Shown here: positions 35,626-44,900 of the stretch, one piece after another | Numbering within the stretch: the stretch's first letter is position 1 | Layout: each line of letters opens with the position of its first letter | Assembly: GCA_965652395.1 (NCBI GenBank) | Contig: CBFGUW010000004.1 | Location: 62,001 to 126,000 of the forward strand | DNA length: 64,000 nt | Direction of reading: 5' to 3' | Source: Saccharospirillum sp965652395 | GTDB taxonomy: Bacteria; Pseudomonadota; Gammaproteobacteria; Pseudomonadales; Natronospirillaceae | Notes under the pieces: generated by a model | Database searches by the model: none | What the model was told of the DNA's origin: nothing | What the model saw: only the letters and a program-made list of their open reading frames with translations | Program-made: the position numbers and the translations under genes

Positions 35626-36390
35626 TCAGCTCGCGGCCTTTTTAGGCGGACGACCTGGACGACGGCCGCGTTTCTTGGGGCCAGGCTTTTTCTTGGAGGC
35701 TTCTTTTTTCTCCAGAGCTTTAACCTTGGATTTGATCTTCTTGGCCTGAGCTTTCACCTTGGCGGCTTCTTTGGCACGGAAGGTTTTCAGCTTCTTGGCA
35801 TCCTTACGCTTCCGGTCCGCACGCCATTTGGCTTCGAATTTGGCGATTTCTTTCGCCAGATCTTCTTCCTGCTTGGCGGTCAAACCCATTTCAAACTCAG
35901 CCAGACGCAAATCCATCTTGGCTTTTTGCTCTTCTTCCTGAGCCTGGATTTCAGCGACTTTCATGTCGAATTTAGCCGCTTTAACCTCTTGTTTGGCCTT
36001 TGCCAATGCCTGACGGGCCTCTTTTTCACGCGCTGTTGCAGTGGCCAGTTGGCGCTTGGAGGCAGCGGATTTAACAGTAGCGGCCTTGGTTTTGGCCGTG
36101 GTTTTCTTGGCTGACGCCTCGCTCAGCTTGGCTTCGGCTTTGGCAGCCGCCATTTCAGCTTTATCGAGCTTTTTGGATGCCGCAACCAAACCCGCATTCA
36201 ATACAGGTTCAGACGCTACCGTGGCCACGCTACGAGCCGCACGCCGGGTTGCGGCCTTTTTCTTGGCCGGAGTTTTTTTAGCGGCGGTTTTCTTTACTGC
36301 TGTTTTCTTTGCTGTGGTTTTCTTGGGAGTTCTTTTTGAACCCGGTTTTGGTCCGCGCTTAGCGGCGGTTTTCTTTTTAGCTGCAGCCAT
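35626..36390 (-). CDS. AlgP-like Lys/Ala-rich histone H1-like protein
   Basis: 254 residues, extremely basic. The N-terminus (1-55) consists of KKTAAKK-type repeats like eukaryotic histone H1 tails. The middle (about 70-215) is a long charged coiled coil, and the C-terminal KRGRRPGRPPKKAAS resembles an AT-hook. Related Pseudomonas AlgP/AlgR3 proteins are DNA-binding and linked to alginate gene control. A strong AGGAG precedes ATG 36390; a promoter and a terminator frame it as a single-gene unit. Low-complexity repeats make its length prone to vary. Confidence 0.87.
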   Translation of the reverse strand: MAAAKKKTAAKRGPKPGSKRTPKKTTAKKTAVKKTAAKKTPAKKKAATRRAARSVATVASEPVLNAGLVAASKKLDKAEMAAAKAEAKLSEASAKKTTAKTKAATVKSAASKRQLATATAREKEARQALAKAKQEVKAAKFDMKVAEIQAQEEEQKAKMDLRLAEFEMGLTAKQEEDLAKEIAKFEAKWRADRKRKDAKKLKTFRAKEAAKVKAQAKKIKSKVKALEKKEASKKKPGPKKRGRRPGRPPKKAAS

Positions 36391-36410
36391 TGCTGTCTCC
36401 TTATTGTTTC

Positions 36411-36440
36411 ACTATCGAACTACAAATAGCTCACCGTCAA
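36411..36440 (-). promoter_or_regulatory. Putative promoter of the histone-like gene
   Basis: On the minus strand TTGACG (36440-36435), 18-bp spacer, GATAGT (36416-36411), about 20 bp before the start codon. Moderate match. Confidence 0.5.
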
Positions 36441-37077
36441 AACGTAATTTAGTCAGTTGATATAAAAGATGCAAATTTATATGGCTTAAAGATGCCTATA
36501 GAGTCACTTTTTTTCCAAATATTTATCTTTTTTGTGTTCTCGGCATGAAAAACCGCTCCAATAATTCGGGCCATTCATTTTTTTAATCTATTCAAGGAGT
36601 CGTCGTTAGGATTGAAATCCAGTTTCAAAGCAACTGCATTCAATGGATATTTTCTTACTCAAGAGAGGCTGACTCCCAACATTAATACCGAGCAAGCAGA
36701 ACCTGGATCTTCGTCCAAGTAATCAGGAAGACCTTATGGGCCGAATCGATATCGGCCGTTTTCAGAATGAGAGAACAAAGAGAAACCTAAATCGCTAAGT
36801 TGTGACGACACCCATCGGGAGCACGGGTTGAGATTTAAAACGAGAGACCAGTTTGGGGTACTGGAATGGTCACAAGGAAGCGATGAGGTGAAAAAACCTG
36901 GTTTTTACAAAGTACTACAATTGTTCAGTGCTTGATTCTCAAGGCACAGGCCGTAAGGATTCACTCACATCCGGTTAATGACACCTTATCCACAATCACT
37001 CCCCAGACTTATCCTTTGCCACAGGCTTTTGGTAGGCGTAATTTGCCTGTTGCCATGTTTGAGCAGGAGAGAACAAG
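36441..37077. other. AT-richer intergenic region without a recognised gene
   Basis: No coding frame of note. It contains a hairpin followed by T residues, GGCCGA (36739-36744) / TCGGCC (36752-36757) then GTTTT, and a perfect DnaA-box sequence TTATCCACA at 36986-36994 standing alone. A small RNA ending at the hairpin is possible but unsupported. Confidence 0.4.
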
Positions 37078-37389
37078 GTGACTCAACCGACCGCACTGGC
37101 TCCGGAAACCGCACCCACTTTGGTATTCCTACGTCGCCGGCAGGTGGCGGATATGATCGTCGAGCTCTCCTTCAATGAGGCGGCACGTCGACACTTACCT
37201 GAATTGAAAGGGTTGCTGATAGACGCCCTCTACACCCTGCCCTCCGAATGTTTTATCGCCGATGACTGGTCCTGCATTCTTCATCAGGTGATTCAAGCTC
37301 TACTGCTGCGCCAGGAAAATAAAACCGAGGCGCGGATGCCCGCCCCTTTAGCAGGAGCCATCATCCAGTTGGAAAGACGCCTTCAGTAG
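37078..37389 (+). CDS. Hypothetical protein
   Basis: 103 residues from a GTG start with AGGAGA at good distance. Soluble, mostly helical. The segment LVFLRRRQVADMIVELSFNE and a later Cys/Trp-containing stretch have no family I recognise. It is convergent with the secreted protein gene 4 bp away. Confidence 0.65.
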   Translation: MTQPTALAPETAPTLVFLRRRQVADMIVELSFNEAARRHLPELKGLLIDALYTLPSECFIADDWSCILHQVIQALLLRQENKTEARMPAPLAGAIIQLERRLQ

Positions 37390-37392
37390 GGA

Positions 37393-38010
37393 TCAGGGGT
37401 TAAACGCCTGCAGAGAGATCAATGCCCAATGGTCAGTTTGCCATTCCAGAACAGCCACACCTCTTATGGGGAGGTCGTGACTGGCTTTAATGCGGTTCAA
37501 CCTGGGGTCCTCATTAAAAGCCGGAGCCCAAACCCATTCCGCCAACTGCCGGGCGCGCCAGTTGAAATAAATGTGCACCTCGGTGGAACCGTCGCGCTGG
37601 GGGTCGGTCAGCACCTCTCCAATGCGCACCAATTCCGCTTCGCCATACTCAACCGGATCTCCATCCTGATCGGAAGTTGGGTAATAACGGACCCCGGATG
37701 TGTTGCGTTGAACCCAGCCATTGGCAGTAAACTCCCTCTCTTGGGCCACGACCCGCTCGCTGACCAACACGCCTTCGTCCACCAGAACGTCCAATTGTTG
37801 TTTTAATGTAGCGGAATGGCCATCAAGAACCGTCAACGGTAATGGAGGCAGGTTTAACACCATAACCCGGCTGGATAAGGTGGCGCCGATCAATTCATCC
37901 GCGATCAAACGGAGTTGTTGACGGGCATGGCCCGTCGCACCATAGGCCATTAGCGAATTTGAATATAAGAGAAGAGTGATTGATAAAAAAATATTCTTAC
38001 AAAGGTTCAT
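37393..38010 (-). CDS. Exported hypothetical protein
   Basis: 205 residues with a signal peptide (MNLCKNIFLSITLLLYSNSLMA). ATG 38010 is chosen for its strong GGAGAGAGG site and because it opens the signal peptide; an in-frame start at 38040 would put ten polar residues first. The mature part is mixed alpha/beta, with HIYFNWRARQLAEWVWAP as its most distinctive segment. It is probably periplasmic or surface-located. Not recognised. Confidence 0.72.
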   Translation of the reverse strand: MNLCKNIFLSITLLLYSNSLMAYGATGHARQQLRLIADELIGATLSSRVMVLNLPPLPLTVLDGHSATLKQQLDVLVDEGVLVSERVVAQEREFTANGWVQRNTSGVRYYPTSDQDGDPVEYGEAELVRIGEVLTDPQRDGSTEVHIYFNWRARQLAEWVWAPAFNEDPRLNRIKASHDLPIRGVAVLEWQTDHWALISLQAFNP

Positions 38011-38129
38011 GCCTCTCTCCTGACGGGGAGCCCCCGGCACACGTGGCCTGGCGATAATGTTATGTCGGTAAGAATATAAAAACCTTGATGTTAGAAAAGA
38101 ATGATTCCATCAGCCAGGCGGCGAAAACA

Positions 38130-38243
38130 CAGAACGTTGCTATAGTCAATATTACTGTTGATCGTAGCAGCAGCAGTATGGTGACTACTCCCATGTGGGC
38201 CCTGCCCCATGTTAAAGCGGACGCCTCCCCGGCGTCCGTTCTT
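38130..38243 (+). promoter_or_regulatory. Tandem hairpins and orphan terminator upstream of rsmC
   Basis: CATG-T-GGGC (38192-38200) pairs with GCCC-CATG (38204-38211). Next comes CGGACGCC (38218-38225) / GGCGTCCG (38231-38238), followed by TTCTTTT. This looks like an intrinsic terminator on the plus strand, 40 bp before rsmC. No plus-strand gene ends nearby, so it may mark a leader attenuator or a small RNA. Confidence 0.5.
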
Positions 38244-38281
38244 TTCGTTACAATACCGGGTCATTTTTTCGGTATCTCTTT

Positions 38282-39253
38282 ATGCACCCCACCTGGCAAC
38301 TTCTGGAACGCCATCGCGACGACCTTGATCGGGAAGCCGTTCTTTGGGTCGATCCACCTCAAAACCACGATCTGATAAAACCCGAAGATGGCTTGCTGAC
38401 ATTGGATCGCTCCCTTTTTCGCCAGGTACGCGCGCGCTGCGTGACTCCCGAGGATACATGGCCCGAGGGCGTTTCCCGCCTGGTCCTGTTTTATCCAAAG
38501 GCCAAGGAGCGGTTGGAATGGTGGCTAAAACAAATAGAGAAGCATGCTCCGGGCGTCGAACTGCATGTGGTTGGTGAAAACAACGGAGGTATAAAAAGCC
38601 TCGCCAAACGGGTTAAATCCTTTGCCGACGTAACCAAGTTGGACACCGCTCGCCATTGTGCTCTTTTTCATTACCGGCCCTTTGCCGAAGTACCGCAACA
38701 AAACGACGGCTGGCGCCAATTTGACCACAATGGCTTGACCATTCAGGCATTGCCGGGTGTATTCAGCCAGCAGAAACTCGACCGGGGAACAGCCCTACTC
38801 CTCGATACATTGCCCGAGCTGAAGGGATTTGTGTTGGAATTCGGTTGTGGCAGCGGCGTATTGGCCGCTGAGGTTCTAAGACGATCACCCGAGGCATCCT
38901 TAACCGCCGTCGACATTGACTGGCTGGCCGTACAGTCCACCCAACGCACCTTGACCGAGGCCGGTTTCGGTGAACGCAGCCGGGTCCTCTGGTCGGATGG
39001 TCTGGCGGAAGTTCCGCAGCAACGGTTCGACGTCATCATTACCAACCCGCCCTTCCATGCCGGCATTAAAACCCACTATGAGCCCAGTGAACGTTTCTTT
39101 GCGGAATGCGATAAATGGTTAAGACCGGGCGGCGAACTGTGGTGGGTAGCCAACGATTTTCTGGATTACCAATCAACTCTAGGGGCGGGTTTCCGCTTTT
39201 GTGACGAAAAGCGCCATCATCAGGGGTTCCGGATATTCCGGGCGCGGCGATAA
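38282..39253 (+). CDS. rsmC: 16S rRNA (guanine-1207-N2)-methyltransferase
   Basis: 323 residues with the duplicated methyltransferase fold of RsmC. The N-terminal half is degenerate. The C-terminal half has FVLEFGCGSGVLAAEVLRR (AdoMet site) and the catalytic IITNPPFHAG. No strong ribosome-binding site precedes ATG 38282. The stop is 19 bp from the convergent response regulator stop. Confidence 0.94.
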   Translation: MHPTWQLLERHRDDLDREAVLWVDPPQNHDLIKPEDGLLTLDRSLFRQVRARCVTPEDTWPEGVSRLVLFYPKAKERLEWWLKQIEKHAPGVELHVVGENNGGIKSLAKRVKSFADVTKLDTARHCALFHYRPFAEVPQQNDGWRQFDHNGLTIQALPGVFSQQKLDRGTALLLDTLPELKGFVLEFGCGSGVLAAEVLRRSPEASLTAVDIDWLAVQSTQRTLTEAGFGERSRVLWSDGLAEVPQQRFDVIITNPPFHAGIKTHYEPSERFFAECDKWLRPGGELWWVANDFLDYQSTLGAGFRFCDEKRHHQGFRIFRARR

Positions 39254-39272
39254 CGCTTATCGATCTGCCGCA

Positions 39273-39986
39273 TCAGTGTTTGGACAGATCGCCCACGAAA
39301 AGATAGCCCTTGCTGCGCACCGTTTTAATGCGCCGTGGGTGAACAGGGTCGTCCCCGACCTTGGGCCGAATACGGGAAACGCGAACATCGACGGATCTGT
39401 CCTGTCCGTCGTATTCGATCCCGCGCAGCCGACTGAAGATTTCCTCACGCGTCAGAATCTGTCCCGCATGGCTTGAAAGCAACCACAGCAAGTCGAATTC
39501 GGCGCTGGTCAGTTCAATCGGCGAGTTGTCGAGCCAGGCTTCACGCATGGTGTTGTCGATAATCAGATCGCCGAACTCCAACCGCTCGGTCGTGCGTCGA
39601 ATTTCGGATTTACGGCCATGTTCGCCGCGCCGGAGAATGGCTTGGCAACGCGCGAGAATCAGTCTTAGGGAACTGTCCTTGATGATGTAGTCGTCCGCGC
39701 CCATGTCGAGCCCAAGCACTTGATCCAACTCGTCAGGACGATGGCTCAGCAAGATGACGTTGCCGTTATAGTCTTTCCGGGACAGCTTACAGATGGTCAG
39801 GCCGCTTTCACCTTCGAGGTCGACCTCCAGCAACACCACATCGGGTTGCTCTTCGCGAATGCGTCTAAGGGCCTGAGAGGATTCAGGCTCGACTTCAACC
39901 TCATATTCGTTGCTGACCAGGTAATCCCGCAGCCGACGCGCGTAATCAAGGTTGTCGTCTATGATCAGAAAGCGCTTTTTGGTCAT
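39273..39986 (-). CDS. OmpR-family response regulator with Glu at the phosphorylation site
   Basis: 237 residues: receiver domain (1-120) and OmpR/PhoB winged helix (about 138-235; IELTSAEFDLLWLLSSHAGQ and SVDVRVSRIRPKVGDD). The acidic pair is present (IIDDN), but the expected phosphoacceptor Asp reads Glu (DVVLLEVDLEGESG; codon GAG). The conserved Lys is followed by Asp instead of Pro (YIIKDSS). It may mimic the phosphorylated state. ATG 39986 gives MTKKRFLIIDDN; an upstream in-frame ATG at 40007 adds seven unneeded residues. No histidine kinase is adjacent. RstA-like. Confidence 0.88.
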   Translation of the reverse strand: MTKKRFLIIDDNLDYARRLRDYLVSNEYEVEVEPESSQALRRIREEQPDVVLLEVDLEGESGLTICKLSRKDYNGNVILLSHRPDELDQVLGLDMGADDYIIKDSSLRLILARCQAILRRGEHGRKSEIRRTTERLEFGDLIIDNTMREAWLDNSPIELTSAEFDLLWLLSSHAGQILTREEIFSRLRGIEYDGQDRSVDVRVSRIRPKVGDDPVHPRRIKTVRSKGYLFVGDLSKH

Positions 39987-40190
39987 CGTATCTGCTCGAT
40001 ATCCCACAGAAAACTGACTCCGTCGGCTGACATGATTGCAAGTGATCCCGAATACTCTGTGTCACGAGTAACCGCAAGGACCGACCTTGGCAAGATCAGC
40101 CGCCATAACGTTGATCACTGACCTGCCGGAAAACAATACCGGGCGAAGCCTGCCTTGGGTAACAAAGGGTACCAGTGACAGAATGCCCCG

Positions 40191-40233
40191 GTTACCAGCT
40201 GTTACAACCTTTACTTTAGACCTTATTTGTAAC
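40191..40233. promoter_or_regulatory. Direct and inverted GTTACA repeats upstream of the response regulator
   Basis: GTTACCAGCT (40191-40200) and GTTACAACCT (40201-40210) are tandem 10-bp direct repeats. GTTACAA (40201-40207) also pairs with TTGTAAC (40227-40233). OmpR-family proteins usually bind direct repeats of about this period. The site lies about 205 bp before the regulator start. Confidence 0.4.
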
Positions 40234-40281
40234 TTTGCAGCAAATTTACCGGTTAATGACCTCTAAATGCCCAGGAAGCCC

Positions 40282-40911
40282 TTAGCGGGTGCCGAAAATG
40301 CGGTCACCGGCGTCACCCAGGCCGGGGATGATGTATCCCTGTTCATTCAGACGGTCATCGATGGATGCCACATAAATCTCGATGTCGGGATGCACCTTGG
40401 TGACCGCCTCAATACCTTCGGGGGCCGCGACGAGGAACAGCCCGAGAATTCTCTGGCAACCCTTTTGCTTGAGCAAATCTATGGTGGCGATAAGAGTTCC
40501 ACCCGTGGCCAGCATGGGGTCGACAATCAAAGCGGTGCGGTCTTCAACATCCTCGATCACCTTGTCGAAATAAGGAACGGGTTCCAACGTTTCCTCGTCC
40601 CGATACAGGCCCACCACACTGACCTTGGCATTGGGAATCAATTGCATGACACCGTCGAGCATTCCCAAACCGGCCCGCAAAATCGGTACCACAGTGATTT
40701 TTTTGCCTTTGATGCGCTGTACGGTAAGTGTCGCCCCCGTCCAGCTCTCTATTTCGACACTTTCGGTGGCCAGAGTCCGACCGGCTTCATAGGTCAATAA
40801 ATTACCCACTTCACCAGCCAATTCGCGAAAATGCTTGGTGCTGGTACCCACTTCGCGCATTAAACCCAGCTTGTGCTGAATCAGGGGGTGCTTAATTTCG
40901 TGAACAGCCAT
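40282..40911 (-). CDS. upp: Uracil phosphoribosyltransferase
   Basis: Pyrimidine salvage: uracil plus PRPP to UMP. The 209 residues have the PRPP loop TALIVDPMLATGGTLIA and the C-terminal uracil site YIIPGLGDAGDRIFGT. Its ribosome-binding site (GAGGA) overlaps the jetD stop codon, and only 9 bp separate the genes. It is therefore probably transcribed at least partly with the Wadjet operon, or from a promoter inside jetD. Confidence 0.97.
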   Translation of the reverse strand: MAVHEIKHPLIQHKLGLMREVGTSTKHFRELAGEVGNLLTYEAGRTLATESVEIESWTGATLTVQRIKGKKITVVPILRAGLGMLDGVMQLIPNAKVSVVGLYRDEETLEPVPYFDKVIEDVEDRTALIVDPMLATGGTLIATIDLLKQKGCQRILGLFLVAAPEGIEAVTKVHPDIEIYVASIDDRLNEQGYIIPGLGDAGDRIFGTR

Positions 40912-40920
40912 TTGGCGTCC

Positions 40921-41997
40921 TCATTCTGGTAGTTCGGGTAAGGTTAAAACAGCTTCCTGATGTAAAAAACCTGATTTGGGCCAATCTTCCGGATTTGCAG
41001 AGGATGGATCAACCGGGGCCTCGGCGATAAAACGATCTCTGATTTCCCGCATGGACCGGTAAGCGGCCTCCCACAACATCAGTTCGGGCAGATGGGCCTG
41101 CAGCCTTCTGAATATTCGGATCCCCTCATCATCCAGGTCGCCCCAATAGATAAGCGGAAAATCGGGCTTTCCCGCGTTGAACCAATAACGCTCGAAACGC
41201 TCAATGTCATCGCGAGATGTCGCCGCCGTATAACCGAAGCAACTGACCTCCGCATCCCGTAGATTTCTCGAAGCGCCACGGTTTCCCGCGGTAAATACGA
41301 AACCGTAGCGATGTCCGTAAGCTTTAACCAGCTTAAGGTAGGTGTCCTGGTTCTCGATCAAGGCTATGCCGGGAAAACCGGCGGGCAGGTGCGCATGCAG
41401 CAACACGCCCCGTTCCATCGGTTCCCATCGGAGCTGTTCCCCCATTCCCTGAACCCAGTTTTGCAGAGAGGGCTGACTTTCCAAGGCTTTGGCATCGTTG
41501 AAGAGGTTGGCACCCAGTTGCTGCCAGCTGTATTGGTGGCCGGGCTTCAATTCTTGCGCAGTCACCAAAACACGCTCCCAATCACGGTGCATTTGTTGGA
41601 TTCGCGGGGGTGGGTTCCGAGCAAGCCAGACTGCAAAGTCAGGCGTTAGAGGAAGCGCCTCTATACGCGCCTCCCAAGTGGACAGAAATACTTCGTACGT
41701 ATCACCGGGGAGCTCAGCCGAGAGAGGCCCGGACTGTGCTTTGGTGACTGTAAGCCAGGCCCCCTCCAAAATATCGGACTCGGGAGTCTTGATACTTAAC
41801 CAACCGCTGCGCTCCATGGCGTAAAAACGCTCCAACCAGAGGTCTTGGTCGTCCAGGCCGGGCTTTATGCCCAAACCGGCCAACCGTTTTCTGGTCAACC
41901 GATTGGCAGCATGCCCTTTGAGCTTTGCATCATCAACCAGCTTGCGCAGCATTTTTTCCAATGCCGGGGCCTGTAGGCAAAGCTCGCTTAAGTTCAC
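40921..41997 (-). CDS. jetD: Wadjet JetD (DUF3322/DUF2220) nuclease subunit
   Basis: The plasmid-cleaving subunit of the Wadjet anti-plasmid complex, related to topoisomerase VI subunit A. 358 residues: an N-terminal DUF3322 region and a C-terminal Toprim-like DUF2220 domain. Candidate catalytic residues are Glu215 in LIENQDTY, Asp287/Asp289 in YWGDLDDEG, and the C-terminal HQEAV. The start overlaps the jetC stop by 4 bp. The apparent intactness of these motifs suggests an active nuclease. Confidence 0.93.
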   Translation of the reverse strand: MNLSELCLQAPALEKMLRKLVDDAKLKGHAANRLTRKRLAGLGIKPGLDDQDLWLERFYAMERSGWLSIKTPESDILEGAWLTVTKAQSGPLSAELPGDTYEVFLSTWEARIEALPLTPDFAVWLARNPPPRIQQMHRDWERVLVTAQELKPGHQYSWQQLGANLFNDAKALESQPSLQNWVQGMGEQLRWEPMERGVLLHAHLPAGFPGIALIENQDTYLKLVKAYGHRYGFVFTAGNRGASRNLRDAEVSCFGYTAATSRDDIERFERYWFNAGKPDFPLIYWGDLDDEGIRIFRRLQAHLPELMLWEAAYRSMREIRDRFIAEAPVDPSSANPEDWPKSGFLHQEAVLTLPELPE

Positions 41998-44900
41998 TGG
42001 ATGTCCGCCATGAAATCAAGTTCGGCCTGTTGACGAATCACTTTGCGGTGGTTGGCCCACAGCGTTTTGATCTTGTCCTGGTTGCATTTCTGCCGATCCA
42101 CCAGCACCCGGGTCTGGAGTTCGCCCGTTCGTTTTCCTCCGGCCAACGGCACTTTCGAGAAAACGAACTGGTTGGAGATCATATCCATGAAGGGACCGGA
42201 TTTACTGGTCGGCATGATGAACAGCAATTGCAGACCCAAGGCTTCGGTAAGGTACCGAATCACCTCTTTGGAGCGGGTTTCGTCCATTTTTGAGAAGGCT
42301 TCGTCGACCAGCACCATACGCAGGTGACTGTCGCCTTCATTAAAGCGAAACGCCGAGGTGATGGCCGCGGACCGAATAATGTAGGCCGGTGTTTCCAACT
42401 GGCCACCCGAGCCTGTGCCATATTGACTCAGCGCAATCGGCTGCTTGCCTTCGGGCTGTTTGTAAATTTCATAGTTCCGATAATTGCGGTAGTCTGAGAT
42501 CCGCTCAAGTTCACGCAGTGCTTTTTGCTCGTCGTCGTCCAGCAGCATATCCATCAACTGATCACGCACCCGGGCCGAACGTTCACTAAGTTGCGTATCG
42601 AACAGAGTCTGCCCTTCGCCCAATGAGGGGCTTTTAATGACTTCGTCGAAAAAGTGCCAGTACTCGCGGTATTCCGGCACCCAATCCCAATCGAACCAAT
42701 AACGCTCCTGATCCGCCCCGAACCGGTGGTGTTCCAGCTCCTTGTTGAGATCCTCCAGCACGCGTTTACCATCGTTGATAGATTGATAAATCGCGTGGCA
42801 AAGGTTGGTCACGAACGCATTGTTGAAGCTTTCCTTCAGGGCTTTGAGGTTATCGACCTTCTCGACCAGAATGTTGTTTTTCAACCGGTTGTGCACCTGA
42901 TCGACCTGCCGACGCAACGATACGATGCCACGGAAGAAATCGGCACTGTGCAGGGCGCTGTAATTGAGATCCAGTGCGATGGCATCCTGCGGCTGGCAGT
43001 CCTGGTTGTGGTCTTTGAGCAGCAGTTCCAGTTCGTGGGCTCTGGCGTTCAATTCCGCTTCGAGCGATTTACGCAGATTTTCCTGTGTATCGGGGTCGGC
43101 CGTGGCGGCGTTTTCGTCAGCCTCCAGCAGACTTTTTTCCACATCGAAATCAGGCCAGGCGGACACGATATCCCGCAGGTAACTCTCTTTCTTTTCGCTG
43201 CGGGCTTCGGTTTCCTCCTGCTGATCGCTCAGTATCTGACACTGACGGGACAGCGTTTCGATCCGCTCGCCGAGACTGCCCCGGCGCTCAACCAGCTCGC
43301 GAATGCGGGCTTCCAATTCTTTCAACTGGCGGTTTACGGTCTGGTATTCCGCCTCAAGATCGGCCGCATTGCTCAGATCCAGGGCGGCGAGCGCCTGCTC
43401 AGCGGTTCTTAGCGTGCGTTGCTGTTCCAGCATATCCCGTATCAGGTCCGCGTGGCGCAAGTGCCCTAATTGGTTCACCGACCGATACAACTCACGGACT
43501 TCTTCAGCCTGGGCCTGTAAATCGTTGGCCTGACCGGCCAGCGCCATCAATTCCTCTTTCTTGGCGGCCAAGGCCCGTTCGCGGGCGCCCTGACCAAACA
43601 CCAGTTCGGAAATGGGCATGTCGCAGCGATACATTGCATAAGCGCCACTGCCAAGGCCGTTACGGGTCACCCCCCGGCGGGTACGGGTGAGCGCCTGAGC
43701 GTCTTCGCACTGTTCGACCAGACCATAGCTGGCGGTCAAATAAGCCCGGGCAACAGAGTGGTCGAAGGCCATCAAATGGATGATGGAGTTGTGTGGCAAT
43801 TTAATACGGTCGGCATCCTGACGGGCTTTGCTGCCCTGAATAACCCGGGCACGGTTTTCCTTCGGCAGATTCCGCACCGTTTGAATGGCTTCGGCTTCAA
43901 ACTCCGGTTCGACCAGAATGGCGAACCTCGCCCCGCCGATATACCCCTCAAGCGCGGATTGCCATTCAGGGTCCTTAATCTCAACGTGATCACACAATAC
44001 GCGCGGGTCCGCTTCCGGCCACTCCCGGCGTATGGCTTCCAAGGCGGCGCGAACATGGGGCGGGTAGTTCAGACGTTGCCCTTCCAGGCTGTCGATATCC
44101 TGCTGTTTGCGCTGCAATGTCTGGCGAACCTGAGCGAGGCGCTGCTCCCGCCGATCCTGCAGGCGCTGCAATTGGTCTCTGAGGCTCACGCCGGACGAGG
44201 TGCGCTCTTCGTTGAACCAGGCATCACGCCAGTGGTTCAACGCGCTTTGCTGGGCGACCACCTCGTCCAGGTGTTGTTCCAGGGGGGCGATATCGATCCA
44301 GTCCTGGTTGAGCAGCGACCGGAAATCCACCGGGCTGGCATTATGTTGCAACACGGTTTTCGCCAATTGGCCCAGCGCTTTGTCAGCCATGTCCGGCAGG
44401 TCGGTTGCCAGACTGGTTCTGAGTAATGCCTGTTGAATGTACTCACTGGCGTTCAGACTGCGCTGCAGGGCTTCATCCTGCTTCAATAAGGGTTCGGCCA
44501 GGTCGGTAAGGCCCTGCTTGCATGCCTCGATGGTGCGCTCGAACCGGTCTTTGTCCTGCAGGGCATCGATACCGCGACGCTGGGCTTCGAGGGAAATCAG
44601 TTGTTCGTGGGCTTGGTCCTTGCGCTGCTCGGCGACTTCGATTTCACCGTGAACCGCGTCGCGTTGTTGCAGCAAGGATTGCTGCTCGTTCTTGGCCTGA
44701 AGGTATTTTTTCTGGTCGCGCAGGAAGCGTGCCTTGGCGGCGACATAATCCGCCACGTTGTAATCGATCCACTGGTTGATGTAGTGGTCGGCCTGTTGGC
44801 GCCCATTCACCAACCGGTCGATGGTCAGCTTCAGGCGGTTCGCTTCGGATTCCATGCCGCTGATGGTTTTCATTAAGTCGGAAACCGTGCGAATGGCTTC

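Noticed and set aside
36986..36994. Replication origin at a perfect DnaA box
   Set aside because: Only one box, no neighbouring dnaA, gidA or parAB genes, and no box cluster.
38085..38375. 96-codon plus-strand open frame overlapping the start of rsmC
   Set aside because: It crosses the hairpins and the rsmC start in another frame and lacks a ribosome-binding site.
42654..43412. Plus-strand open frame (about 250 codons) within jetC
   Set aside because: Antisense to the jetC coiled-coil coding region; its hydrophobic, Val/Phe/Gln-rich translation is the expected shadow of charged coiled-coil codons.
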